Source: Halomonas dongshanensis (GTDB taxonomy: Bacteria; Pseudomonadota; Gammaproteobacteria; Pseudomonadales; Halomonadaceae). From it: DNA of 64,000 nucleotides. The notes under the pieces were generated by a model. It searched no databases and was not told the origin of the DNA. It was given only the letters and a program-made list of their open reading frames with translations. The position numbers and the translations under genes are program-made. Location of the stretch: positions 119,547 to 183,546 of the forward strand of contig NZ_JAJISC010000009.1 of assembly GCF_024790395.1 (NCBI RefSeq). Direction: 5' to 3'. Below are positions 40,834-49,253 of this stretch, one piece after another (position 1 is the first letter of the stretch; each line of letters opens with the position of its first letter).

Positions 40834-42084
40834 CTAGCGTCGCAATCCAAGACGCTTCAGCAGTGCTCTTCGCGCGTTTTCGTCTGCTTCCGAAAGCGGC
40901 TGCGGTTCCGGCTCGGCCGGTTGTGGCGGCGATACCGCCCCAACCGGCGCAGCCAAAACCCGATTCTGTTGATCACTCACCTCAGCTTGGCCATGGCTAC
41001 GTCGTTTATTGGCCACACCTCGCCCAAAGTGCGTCAGCTGGAAATTGTCCGAGGCGGCACGCTTGGCCAGTGTGTGCAGGAAGCCCAGGGTGTTCTTGAC
41101 TTTGCCGGCATCGACTCGGCCAGCGGCTTCGTCGATCACCGCCTGCTGCGTCTCGGTCGACAGCCCCGTCAGCAGGAATGTGATCGATTCACGCTCGTCA
41201 GCAGTCAGTTCGAGCGGCCAGCTCCAGATCAACGACGAGGCATTCGGCTCGCGCGCGGTAGTTTTACATACACTGTTTGTATAACTACGTACTGTAGGGT
41301 TGATCAAATCGGAAACTGCGTCGTAAGTGTCTGATTCGCGCATGAGTTTCCGCTGGAAACTAGGGTCTTCGCGCTCAGGAAACTGCCCAAGTTTCCGCTG
41401 GAAACTGGGTGAATTTGCCTGAGTTTCCGCTGGAAACTGGGTGTCTAATGACTGAGTTTCCTCTGGAAACTCAGCACGTCTTTGCCGCTCAGCCCGTTGG
41501 TCGATGACGTCCAGTCGGGTCGGTAGCTCAAGCACACCGCCTTCAGCCAGTTCATCGCGGACTAGTTTTGCCACCTCAGCGACATCGCGATTGTGATGTC
41601 GCGTGCAGCGGATAACGTACTCGATGTACTCGGCATCCAAGGACAACGACTCGGCGGGTGCCAGCGGCTCGTCGTGCAGCACGTAGACGTTGCCGATCAT
41701 GCGGCCGTTGTCGGTGTTGCGCGCTTTCATGCCCAACGTCATCCAACGGGTCAGTCGAAGAATCGCGATGACGCGCGCGACAGTCTTGCGTGACGCCTTC
41801 CGATTGGCACCAGAGCGTAATAGCGGTTCCAGTTCGTCATAGGTGGGGAATGCGGTGGTGCGATCGGCGTTCGAGAGTAACCGGATCATCTGCCACCCAA
41901 GCACGTCAACCGCGCCCAGGCGTTGGTCGAGTAGCAAGGCTCTTGGAACGGTTTCATGGGGATTTCCCATGAATAGCAGACCGTCGAGCGTATCCTCCTG
42001 ACCGTTTGACGCCGAGGCGGCTTCGCCTCGGCGCTGAGTCATGGATGACGCGGCGCGCCCGATGAGCGCGTCAAAATTTTTCAT
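40834..42084 (-). CDS. STY4528-type ICE replication/regulatory protein
   Basis: A 416-residue protein. The N-terminal half contains a winged-helix-like part (PTYDELEPLLRSGANRKASR, VARVIAILRLTRWMTLGMKA) and fits the STY4528 family of pathogenicity-island replication proteins. The middle (about 205-250) is repetitive (QFPAETQ, SFQRKL) because its DNA carries four palindromes. The C-terminal part is helical. Next to DUF2857 and parB, it occupies the place of the ICEclc master activator genes, so a role as transcription activator is possible. Confidence 0.8.
   Translation of the reverse strand: MKNFDALIGRAASSMTQRRGEAASASNGQEDTLDGLLFMGNPHETVPRALLLDQRLGAVDVLGWQMIRLLSNADRTTAFPTYDELEPLLRSGANRKASRKTVARVIAILRLTRWMTLGMKARNTDNGRMIGNVYVLHDEPLAPAESLSLDAEYIEYVIRCTRHHNRDVAEVAKLVRDELAEGGVLELPTRLDVIDQRAERQRRAEFPEETQSLDTQFPAETQANSPSFQRKLGQFPEREDPSFQRKLMRESDTYDAVSDLINPTVRSYTNSVCKTTAREPNASSLIWSWPLELTADERESITFLLTGLSTETQQAVIDEAAGRVDAGKVKNTLGFLHTLAKRAASDNFQLTHFGRGVANKRRSHGQAEVSDQQNRVLAAPVGAVSPPQPAEPEPQPLSEADENARRALLKRLGLRR
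41345..41471. repeat. Four AGTTTCC-n3-GGAAACT palindromes within the STY4528-type gene
   Basis: Copies at 41,345-41,361, 41,390-41,406, 41,422-41,438 and 41,455-41,471, with 3-bp centres GCT, GCT, GCT and TCT. An extra half site (CAGGAAACTG) lies at 41,376-41,385. The first two copies are read in a different codon phase from the last two (spacing 45, 32, 33 bp), so the DNA rather than the peptide is conserved. The core equals that of units 2, 4 and 8 of the array at 39,609. Confidence 0.9.
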
Positions 42085-42695
42085 CACGCCACCCCTTCAC
42101 GCACCATTCCCTCATCCTCAGCAGGCAGGCTTTGCTGTCGCGCCTGCTCCGGTTGAGTCCACTGTTTGATCAGGGTCCAAATCACCGCCAAGGGCAGCGC
42201 GACCTCCTCGGCCAGTACCAGCATGCCGCGAATGTCCTCCACAGCGCCTGGGCCTGCGGGGTCGTCAGAGATGGTCTGCCAACGATGGTACGCCTCGTGC
42301 TCCACCGCCTCTTCCGGCATGGGCAGCCGTCCCTGACGGCTCGGCACACCCAGCAAAGTGCGACGCGCCGAGCAGTCGTTCGGGGTCAGCCCGAAGAAGG
42401 CGGATAACATGTGTACGCTGGCCCCGAGTCGAATGCAGTGATCGACCAGTTCATCACGATCCTGGTCGCGATCAACGCGGCGCAGCGCCGCCTTAAAGGT
42501 GTCGTGATCAAGCTCGAATCGAGCCACGCCCGGAAATTCGTGGATCAGCGACTCGATCTCGCTGGCCCTCAAACGGCTGAGGCGCTGTAGTTCGTCGTCA
42601 CGAAACCCCAACGCTCGAGCACGACGCATGTCGCCCTCACGGATCAGGATTAGCGCTTGGTTGAACAGCGCATGGTTGAGTTGCGGTGTCGCCAT
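42084..42695 (-). CDS. DUF2857 family protein (possible FlhC/BisC-like regulator)
   Basis: A 203-residue protein. ALILIREGDMRRARALGFRD, LSRLRASEIESLIHEFPGVA and HCIRLGASVHMLSAFFGLTP fit the DUF2857 family of ICEs. Related proteins downstream of parB include, as I recall, the FlhC-like subunit of the ICEclc activator BisDC; this assignment is by analogy. It lies between parB and the STY4528-type gene, sharing single bases with each. It could bind the TTAACRTT sites. Confidence 0.8.
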   Translation of the reverse strand: MATPQLNHALFNQALILIREGDMRRARALGFRDDELQRLSRLRASEIESLIHEFPGVARFELDHDTFKAALRRVDRDQDRDELVDHCIRLGASVHMLSAFFGLTPNDCSARRTLLGVPSRQGRLPMPEEAVEHEAYHRWQTISDDPAGPGAVEDIRGMLVLAEEVALPLAVIWTLIKQWTQPEQARQQSLPAEDEGMVREGVA

Positions 42696-44740
42696 CACGA
42701 ATCCCCCTCCGTCTTAAGCACATCACGCAGCACCCGAATCAGTCGGGTCAGCCAGAACACACGAATGAAAAGACCGTCGGGCAGGCGCACCTCGGTGTCC
42801 TCACCATGGCTCCCCACAAGTTCACCCAGAAGCGAGATATCGCTCGGCATCACCGGATCGATGTTGCCCTCAAGACCGGCTAGCAATTGCCAAACGAGCT
42901 GTGCGCGGCGACTGGGTGCACCCTCGAGCGGACCGAGTTCGTAACCGATACCGTCGCGAGCGTTGAGGCGGATGACCTCGCTGGAACCGCTCGCCTCAAC
43001 CCCCGCCCAGTTGGCCAGCACCTGGACCACTTCACCGATCTGCATGCGTAGACCCTGGGCGTTGCGACGCCAGGTTGGCACATGCCAAAGATCCGTGATC
43101 GGGGCAACGCGACCACCGTCCTGGAGCGGCACGCTCTTGAGGGCCGCTGCTTCGAAATCGATGGCCTCCTCGCCGTGCTCCTTCGCCTGCCAGTGACGCA
43201 ACTGGCGATGGCCTTCCGTCTCGTGATGAGGAGAGAGCGTTAGATCGGCGACGATGGTCGCCTGCTCCTCGGCAGAGCGCGTTGGCTGAGGTGTGAGCTC
43301 CTGCAGCAGACCATCACTGTCCAGCAGCCCACCGGTGTTGTCGTTCCAGTCGTCACCGAAGCTACCACCCTGTGGGGCCAGCGGTGTTCGCTGGGTCTGG
43401 GCCTCGAGTTCGGCGTTGCGCTGCTCTAACTGCTCTAGCTGGGCGCGCATCTGTTGCATGGCGACCGACTCGCCCACCCCGCCAGCCTCCGGCACACCGC
43501 GCTCCGGCGACGGTTCCGGCGTGGGATCGAGGTCGCTCTGACCATCACCGAATGTCAGATCATTGGGGTCGAGTTCACCTCCGCTGCCGGGGAGCTCACT
43601 ACCGCCTTGAGAGGTTTTGATGGTCGATGGCAACGAGGAGGCACTCGGCGTCTTGCGGGATGACGAGCCGCCCGAGGAGGTGTCCACTTTTGGTGGATAG
43701 AGGTGGCGCTCCTGGGGATGACGCAGGCGCTCAAGTTCACTATCGACGGTAGTCCAGACATCCGCACGTTCCTCATCCGTTGCCGCCCGGGCGTACTTGC
43801 GCACGGTGAACCAGTTCTTCCACGCCATGTCGATCGGGTTGAAGTGCAGCCCGGTGTGCTCATTGAGCATGCCCTTCAAGCGATCCTCGACGATGTTCCA
43901 GCGAAACTCGGTCTGACCCTCGTGATCGAGCTGAGCCATCTCTTCATGCCAGGCCAGCGCAAAATCACCATCAACAACGTTGTTGGCCCACTGCTCGCCT
44001 GCGCCCAGGTCATCGGCGTGCTCGATCCAGTAGTCGGCGCAGCGAGTCCAGCACTCGTCACAGAACTGGCGATACGAAATCAGCTTCTCGATCTGGGGAC
44101 GGCCCATGCCAGCGTCAAGAGTCAGCGGCAAGGTCGGGAGAAAATGCTCGATGGTGTAGAGCATTTTCGAGACATGGCTGTGATTGATGGTGTACCCAAG
44201 CATTCGCAGCCGCTTGGCCAGCTCACGCTGGGACATGGTCTCGCCAGCGTACTCCTCCTCCTCGATCATGCGCTTGGCCTCAAATATTCCGAGCGCTCGC
44301 TCGATCCAGCTCAACTGACCCCGGTTGTCGTTCTCAGCCAGATGGCCGGCGAGCACGTAGATCTCGCCCTGCCACGGAATGAAGTGACAATCCTGATGGT
44401 AGAAGCGCTGATCGCCTGTCTCCTGGTACAGCTCATTGAGAATCGTCAGGCGGGTATTGCCTCCGTCGGAAATCATGTAGCGGTCATCACCGGGACGCTG
44501 CGTGACGGTCAACTTCTGCTTGAGCCCGACCGCCTTGATCGATGCCTTGATCTCCTCATATTTCGAGTTGCGATGAGTACGAGGATTGCGATCGTAGGGG
44601 CGCAGTTGATCCAGCGTCAGCGACATCGCCTGCTCGCGGGTCGGTGCTGGCAGCCGATCGGTGGGCTGGCTCTTGAGCATCGGCCCCGGCTGGTTCAACT
44701 TGGCCATAATCTGATCGGGGGTAACGGATGCTTTACTCAT
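42695..44740 (-). CDS. parB: ICE ParB-family protein (TIGR03764, PFGI-1 type)
   Basis: A 681-residue protein. The N-terminal ParB/Srx domain (DQLRPYDRNPRTHRNSKYEE, IKASIKAVGLKQKLTVTQRP, SDGGNTRLTILNEL) is followed by a helix-turn-helix (MSQRELAKRLRMLGYTINHS). A long, partly disordered region (about 350-450) and a C-terminal domain follow. It pairs with ParA (49,243) to maintain the excised ICE. The start at 44,740 overlaps the upstream stop (ATGA). Confidence 0.93.
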   Translation of the reverse strand: MSKASVTPDQIMAKLNQPGPMLKSQPTDRLPAPTREQAMSLTLDQLRPYDRNPRTHRNSKYEEIKASIKAVGLKQKLTVTQRPGDDRYMISDGGNTRLTILNELYQETGDQRFYHQDCHFIPWQGEIYVLAGHLAENDNRGQLSWIERALGIFEAKRMIEEEEYAGETMSQRELAKRLRMLGYTINHSHVSKMLYTIEHFLPTLPLTLDAGMGRPQIEKLISYRQFCDECWTRCADYWIEHADDLGAGEQWANNVVDGDFALAWHEEMAQLDHEGQTEFRWNIVEDRLKGMLNEHTGLHFNPIDMAWKNWFTVRKYARAATDEERADVWTTVDSELERLRHPQERHLYPPKVDTSSGGSSSRKTPSASSLPSTIKTSQGGSELPGSGGELDPNDLTFGDGQSDLDPTPEPSPERGVPEAGGVGESVAMQQMRAQLEQLEQRNAELEAQTQRTPLAPQGGSFGDDWNDNTGGLLDSDGLLQELTPQPTRSAEEQATIVADLTLSPHHETEGHRQLRHWQAKEHGEEAIDFEAAALKSVPLQDGGRVAPITDLWHVPTWRRNAQGLRMQIGEVVQVLANWAGVEASGSSEVIRLNARDGIGYELGPLEGAPSRRAQLVWQLLAGLEGNIDPVMPSDISLLGELVGSHGEDTEVRLPDGLFIRVFWLTRLIRVLRDVLKTEGDS

Positions 44741-45195
44741 GAAGTCCACTCCGGCTGCCGCGAAGCGCAGCCATCAGAATCGAAAAAATAGTTCAACTGC
44801 TGGTTGAGGCGATCAATGCTCTGGCTCAACCCGTGCAGACTCAGGTCACTGCGCGTCTGCGGGGGATGCTGCTGGCATAGCGCCTGCAGGCCACGACGCA
44901 GGTCGAGCAGGTTGTCGTTGACGATCACCAGCAGTTCGAAATCGCTAAGGTCGAAATACTGGAGCTGCGCCCAGCGCAGGTGGTGGTGCGGCTTCATCTC
45001 GAGCCGACTGGCCTTGTCGCAGGCCATATGGAAGACCAGCCAGGTATCGACGAGCAGCAAGCGCAACGCATCATTGCGCTTGTTGTGCGCCCGGGGGTGC
45101 GCGGCGAACCAGGACTCCAGTGTCTCGACCCAACTGGCAAAGGGATCGAGCAGTCCCAGGGCCAGACATTCTCGGTCCTGTAGATAGCGCTCCAT
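44737..45195 (-). CDS. Unrecognised ICE protein upstream of parB
   Basis: A 152-residue, helical, soluble protein (LGLLDPFASWVETLESWFAA, LLLVDTWLVFHMACDKASRL, YFDLSDFELLVIVNDNLLDL). No family is recognised. I chose the ATG at 45,195 because a TTAACGTT motif lies only 29-36 bp upstream. The longer frame upstream is implausible, as it reads through the neighbouring gene. It is translationally coupled to parB. Confidence 0.7.
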   Translation of the reverse strand: MERYLQDRECLALGLLDPFASWVETLESWFAAHPRAHNKRNDALRLLLVDTWLVFHMACDKASRLEMKPHHHLRWAQLQYFDLSDFELLVIVNDNLLDLRRGLQALCQQHPPQTRSDLSLHGLSQSIDRLNQQLNYFFDSDGCASRQPEWTS

Positions 45196-45223
45196 GCCCC
45201 GACCAGTCGCAGCACGCGTCGGA

Positions 45224-45231
45224 AACGTTAA
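45224..45231 (-). promoter_or_regulatory. TTAACRTT motif upstream of the parB operon
   Basis: TTAACGTTTCCGAC on the minus strand, in the 40-bp gap before the gene at 44,737-45,195. It is the rightmost copy in the ICE. Confidence 0.6.
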
Positions 45232-45235
45232 TATC

Positions 45236-45925
45236 TCAGCCATGGGAGAGCTCCTTGTATTGGTCGCGATCAACGCCACCATGCAAGCGCGCGTTACGAC
45301 CAGCGGCGTACCCCCGAGCCATTGCCCGCTGATCGTCCCGGCGTTGACCGCGATCGATGGCCACCATCGCTTCGAGCTGTGGGTAGAAGCGCTGCTGAAA
45401 GTGCTCGATCGCCGCGACCAACGCCTCCGTCTTCTGCACCGGAACGATGTGCTCATACGCTCCAACGACCCATGCCAAGGCATAGGCATCTGCCCGGCGG
45501 GTCTTCGTGACGCGCTTCGCGCGCTTGTGCATACCGTTCAAGAATGACTTGCGATCGCTGATCAGCTGACGCTGCAGTACCTCGAAGGCATACGCCGCGA
45601 TGCGCACCTGGCTCGCCTCGCCGAGGAAGGCGAAGTACCCCTGCCAGCTCTCGAACGTGGGACGCGGTTCGTAGACCGTGGCGGTACCGAAGGCGGCATT
45701 GACCAGGCTGGCCAGATGATCGAGCCAGCGCGGCGGCTTGCGCCCGGTTGGCGACTTGACGGCCACACGGTCGATGGTCGATGCCGCGACATCGATCTCA
45801 CTGACGCCGTACTCGTCCATCAGATGCTGCGCCTGACGCAGGGCCGTTCCGGCCTCGTGCTCGTTGGCAGAGCGCGATAGCGCCAGGCAGCGCTCGATCT
45901 TGCGAAGGATGCGATCGGGAGTCAT
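45236..45925 (-). CDS. DUF2786 domain protein
   Basis: A 229-residue protein. The N-terminal 45 residues (DRILRKIERCLALSRSANEH, EAGTALRQAQHLMDEYGVS) are the DUF2786 helical motif. The remainder (about 60-200) fits the metal-binding-like domain often fused to it (YFAFLGEASQVRIAAYAFEV, ADAYALAWVVGAYEHIV). Function unknown; common in phages and ICEs. It overlaps the HicA-like gene by 4 bases. Confidence 0.85.
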   Translation of the reverse strand: MTPDRILRKIERCLALSRSANEHEAGTALRQAQHLMDEYGVSEIDVAASTIDRVAVKSPTGRKPPRWLDHLASLVNAAFGTATVYEPRPTFESWQGYFAFLGEASQVRIAAYAFEVLQRQLISDRKSFLNGMHKRAKRVTKTRRADAYALAWVVGAYEHIVPVQKTEALVAAIEHFQQRFYPQLEAMVAIDRGQRRDDQRAMARGYAAGRNARLHGGVDRDQYKELSHG

Positions 45926-46152
45926 GCGTCTTTCCCCCGTTGCCGATGTACCCGACGCAGTCGTGCCAGCACGTTTTTCTCGGCACGCGCATCGCTGGGT
46001 GAAAAACCAGTGAATACGGGCGGGCAGCCCGGCTTGATGAAACGAACGTGACCGCCTCGTGTACGCTCGACGTGCCAGCCGTGAGTCACGGCATAACGTA
46101 CTACACGCTTCAAGGCGCGGGTCGAGCAGCGGATCGGGAGTGCGTCAGGCAT
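45922..46152 (-). CDS. HicA-like small protein without a HicB partner
   Basis: A 76-residue basic protein. ALKRVVRYAVTHGWHVERTR followed by GGHVRFIKPG matches the double-stranded-RNA-binding-like HicA toxin fold, with the catalytic-type His in GGH. No HicB antitoxin is visible next to it. In ICE replication modules such orphans may act as RNA-binding proteins instead of toxins. The start at 46,152 lies 8 bases inside the methylase gene. Confidence 0.7.
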   Translation of the reverse strand: MPDALPIRCSTRALKRVVRYAVTHGWHVERTRGGHVRFIKPGCPPVFTGFSPSDARAEKNVLARLRRVHRQRGKDA

Positions 46153-47014
46153 AGGCCACCTCCTGACACGGCAGATTGAGTTCCATCTGTCCGGCCCATT
46201 CAGCCGCGCGCGGGTTGAGCCAAAGGCACTCAGTACGCTGACCCGAGCCCCGTTGGGCCGATACCTGTACATGCCGCCGGGCCATACGCCAGTCGCGCAG
46301 CGTCTCTCGATAGAGAGGGGCATCGTAACCGGAGAGGATCACGTAGCCCTTGGCGAGCCGGAGATGCTCAAGCAATTCGATATGACGCTGATCGCTCAAC
46401 TCGTAGCCATAAACATGTCGATGCCCCTTCTCCCGGGTTTCCTCTAGATAAGGAGGATCGACATAGTGCAGTGTGCGCGGTGAGTCATGCTGGGCAATCA
46501 CTGTCAGAGCATCTCGGTTTTCGATCAGTACACCCGACAGGCGCTCAGCGACACGACCGATCACGCTGGGCAAGCGCTGCCAGTGATGCTGTGTCGTGCC
46601 ATGAGCTCGTCGAGTGTCGGTGCGAAAGCCGGAATTGCCTCGCGTCGCACCTGCAGATCCGAACCCCATATAGGCACGAATTAACAGGCGTCGAGCACGC
46701 TCTACTTGATCCTGCACAGGATCCCAAGCACGCTTGAATTCGAGTCGCGCATAGGGCGTCAGAGCAACCTGCTCAATGAGGCACTCACGCTGTTCGTGGC
46801 TACGCAATACCTCGAACAGATTAACGACATCGCCGTCCAGATCGTTGTAGACCTCGGCATAGCTACGTGGCTTCTGTAGGAGCACGCCAGCGGCGCCGCC
46901 AAAGGATTCGACATAGACATCGAAGGCAGACATCGGTGGAAAATGCGCCATGATCCAAGGTGCCAAGCGAAATTTACCGCCGTGGTAGCGCATGAGAGGA
47001 GCATTGATGGTCAT
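46145..47014 (-). CDS. Dam-type adenine-specific DNA methyltransferase (D12 class)
   Basis: A 289-residue N6-adenine methyltransferase. The N-terminal YHGGKFRLAPWIMAHFP holds the SAM-binding motif, YNDLDGDVVNLFEVLR follows, and the catalytic motif is YVDPPY (about residue 183). The layout fits D12-class enzymes such as Dam (GATC). No cognate endonuclease is encoded nearby, so it is an orphan that may protect the incoming ICE from restriction or control its replication. Target not determinable from sequence. Confidence 0.9.
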   Translation of the reverse strand: MTINAPLMRYHGGKFRLAPWIMAHFPPMSAFDVYVESFGGAAGVLLQKPRSYAEVYNDLDGDVVNLFEVLRSHEQRECLIEQVALTPYARLEFKRAWDPVQDQVERARRLLIRAYMGFGSAGATRGNSGFRTDTRRAHGTTQHHWQRLPSVIGRVAERLSGVLIENRDALTVIAQHDSPRTLHYVDPPYLEETREKGHRHVYGYELSDQRHIELLEHLRLAKGYVILSGYDAPLYRETLRDWRMARRHVQVSAQRGSGQRTECLWLNPRAAEWAGQMELNLPCQEVAYA

Positions 47015-47847
47015 GGGCACTCCTCCTGCCCATCGTCATCAAACGTCCGTGGAAGCGGTTCGTCGGAGAGAAGGTTCTCTTTGAATATTGTTAAATCGTC
47101 ACGAAAAGACAGTAAAAGAACTTCTAACTTCTGGAGCTCATAAAGCTCCCTTAACGGATCCAGTGAGTTCGTCTTGCATCGTATGATCTCAAGCGCTGCT
47201 TCCAAAGTATCGACACGCCCCCACCTGGAAGGCACACTTCCAATAGCGCTGTCATCGAAACAAAACACATCGAAGATGCTCTCTGCTTCACTCTCATTGC
47301 TAATAATGTAAGGACGGTTCAACCAGCGCATTTGCTCGCGCAGCGTTAGTCCCGTCTCCTTCTCCCCAACACTCGCAGGCAAAACAGGATTTAGCAGAAC
47401 GCCATTGAGACACGCCTCTGCCCTGTATCGGAGTGGAGTAGCGCTGTCGGTAGATAATGACTTGATCGTGATCTGTTGTAGGGGATATGCCGACGGTCGC
47501 CCACTTTTACGAAGGCGTTCAAGTTTCTCTTGTATTTGATGCTCAATAAAGCGCTCTACTGGACCAGTCGCGGACGATCCACCACACGTTTCATGGCCCA
47601 TTAAGACGCTATCAACTGCTCCCTTCTCATCGACCAGCAATACGTGAAACCAGTTAGGCTGAGTGCCAGCCGGTAGCTCCCCACCATCAATAGCGCTCTG
47701 GAGAGACTCGCCATCGACCCAAGCCAAAACTTCCTCAGTGATGATATATGTATCGACTTGCACCCATAGCGTATGGAGACACCGGTTGTCCGATTCGACC
47801 CAGTTATATACCAGGGTTGATGGCTGGCTGAGTGTGATTTGCGTCAT
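47011..47847 (-). CDS. Unrecognised ICE protein
   Basis: A 278-residue soluble acidic protein (STLVYNWVESDNRCLHTLWV, GPVERFIEHQIQEKLERLRK, DGESLQSAIDGGELPAG). A coiled-coil-like segment lies near residues 235-265. No family is recognised. It overlaps dnaB upstream and the methylase downstream by 4 bases each, so it belongs to the parA-dnaB operon. Confidence 0.7.
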   Translation of the reverse strand: MTQITLSQPSTLVYNWVESDNRCLHTLWVQVDTYIITEEVLAWVDGESLQSAIDGGELPAGTQPNWFHVLLVDEKGAVDSVLMGHETCGGSSATGPVERFIEHQIQEKLERLRKSGRPSAYPLQQITIKSLSTDSATPLRYRAEACLNGVLLNPVLPASVGEKETGLTLREQMRWLNRPYIISNESEAESIFDVFCFDDSAIGSVPSRWGRVDTLEAALEIIRCKTNSLDPLRELYELQKLEVLLLSFRDDLTIFKENLLSDEPLPRTFDDDGQEECP

Positions 47848-49253
47848 GACCGCCCCTCCTGAACCTGTTTCCATGCCAAAGACTCGAACCGGGTGCTCGA
47901 GCCCACGAACGCCAGATGCACCGTGCCGGTAGGACCATTGCGCTGCTTGCCGATGATCAGTTCGGCTAGTCCCTTGTTGTCGGGGTTATCCGTGTCGTAG
48001 ACCTCATCGCGGTAGACGAAGCCGATGACGTCGGCGTCCTGCTCAATCGCGCCGGAGTCGCGCAAATCGGCCATGCAGGGCCGCTTATTGGGGCGATTTT
48101 CAAGTGCACGGTTGAGCTGCGAGAGTGCCACCACCGGGCAGTTGAGATCCTTGGCGGTGGCCTTGAGGATGCGCGAGATCGCGGAAATCTCGGTGTTACG
48201 GTTTTCGCAGCCAGGCTCCTCGAGTAGCTGCAGGTAGTCGATGAGGATAAGCGCCGGTTTGCCGTGGCGACGCATTAGACGACGAGCACGAGACTTGAGC
48301 GAGGTTGCTGAGAGACCGCTGGCGTCGTCCACGAACAGGCGCTTCTCGAACCCAAGTATGCGGTTTGTGGAAGCCGTCAGCGTCTCCCATTCCCCACCCT
48401 CCAACTTTCCTGAGCGGAGCTTACTTAAATCCAGTCGACCCATGCTCGCCATCAGGCGAAGCATCAGTTGCTCCTCTGGCATCTCGAGCGAGAAGACGAA
48501 GATCGGTGCAGTGGCCAATTCAGTACGCCCCGCCGTGGCCACTAGCGCATTCTCGACGAGGTTCATCCCCAGCGTGGTTTTACCCATTGATGGGCGACCA
48601 GCAATGACAATTAGATCCGAGTCCTGCCAGCCACAGGTGAGCGCGTCGAGATCCTGATAGCCGGTGGGTGTGCCGGTAATGCCATCCTTGGCGTTGAAGG
48701 CGCGATCAATAGTGTCGATCGCGGCCATCAACGCTGGACGTATGCCGGTTTCCTTGCACTGCCGATTTTCGGCCAGCTCGAACAACTGACGCTCGGTGGC
48801 GTCAATCAACGCCTGGCTGAGCTGCTGTCCATCCAGCGCCCGCTGACTAAGATCACGCCCCATGTTGGCCAGTTGCCGACGACGGTAATGCTCACGCACG
48901 ATGCCGGCATAAGCGACTACATTGGTCGCCGACGGCGTATTGCGGGCCAACTCGGCCAGACAGGAAAGCCCTCCGCATGTATCGAGATGCCCATCACGCT
49001 CCAGAACCTCGGAGAGCGTCACTACATCCAGCGGCTTCTCATCGTGCGAAAGCTCCTCCATTGCCTTGAAGATCAGTCGATGCGCGTAGTGGTAGAAAGC
49101 GCCCGCATCAACGATTTCGCAGATGTCATCCCACTTTGTGTTGTCGAGCATCAACGCACCCAGCGTGGATTGCTCGGCCTCAATGCTATGCGGTGGGAGG
49201 AGCTCCATGACCTCTGCTTCTAGAGATGCCGGAGATACGGTCTCAATGGACAT
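47844..49253 (-). CDS. dnaB: Replicative DNA helicase DnaB (ICE copy)
   Basis: A 469-residue helicase. The N-terminal domain (PHSIEAEQSTLGALMLDNTK) and the RecA-like core are present: Walker A GRPSMGKTTLG (about residue 217), then FSLEMPEEQLMLRLMAS, the Walker B-like ALILIDYLQLL, and LSQLNRALENRPNKRP with the arginine finger. It loads on ICE DNA during its replication after excision. The start at 49,253 overlaps the end of parA by 11 bases. Confidence 0.95.
   Translation of the reverse strand: MSIETVSPASLEAEVMELLPPHSIEAEQSTLGALMLDNTKWDDICEIVDAGAFYHYAHRLIFKAMEELSHDEKPLDVVTLSEVLERDGHLDTCGGLSCLAELARNTPSATNVVAYAGIVREHYRRRQLANMGRDLSQRALDGQQLSQALIDATERQLFELAENRQCKETGIRPALMAAIDTIDRAFNAKDGITGTPTGYQDLDALTCGWQDSDLIVIAGRPSMGKTTLGMNLVENALVATAGRTELATAPIFVFSLEMPEEQLMLRLMASMGRLDLSKLRSGKLEGGEWETLTASTNRILGFEKRLFVDDASGLSATSLKSRARRLMRRHGKPALILIDYLQLLEEPGCENRNTEISAISRILKATAKDLNCPVVALSQLNRALENRPNKRPCMADLRDSGAIEQDADVIGFVYRDEVYDTDNPDNKGLAELIIGKQRNGPTGTVHLAFVGSSTRFESLAWKQVQEGRS

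Noticed and set aside
43703..44791. 362-codon plus-strand frame opposite parB
   Set aside because: Shadow of the parB gene, no family match and no ribosome-binding site.
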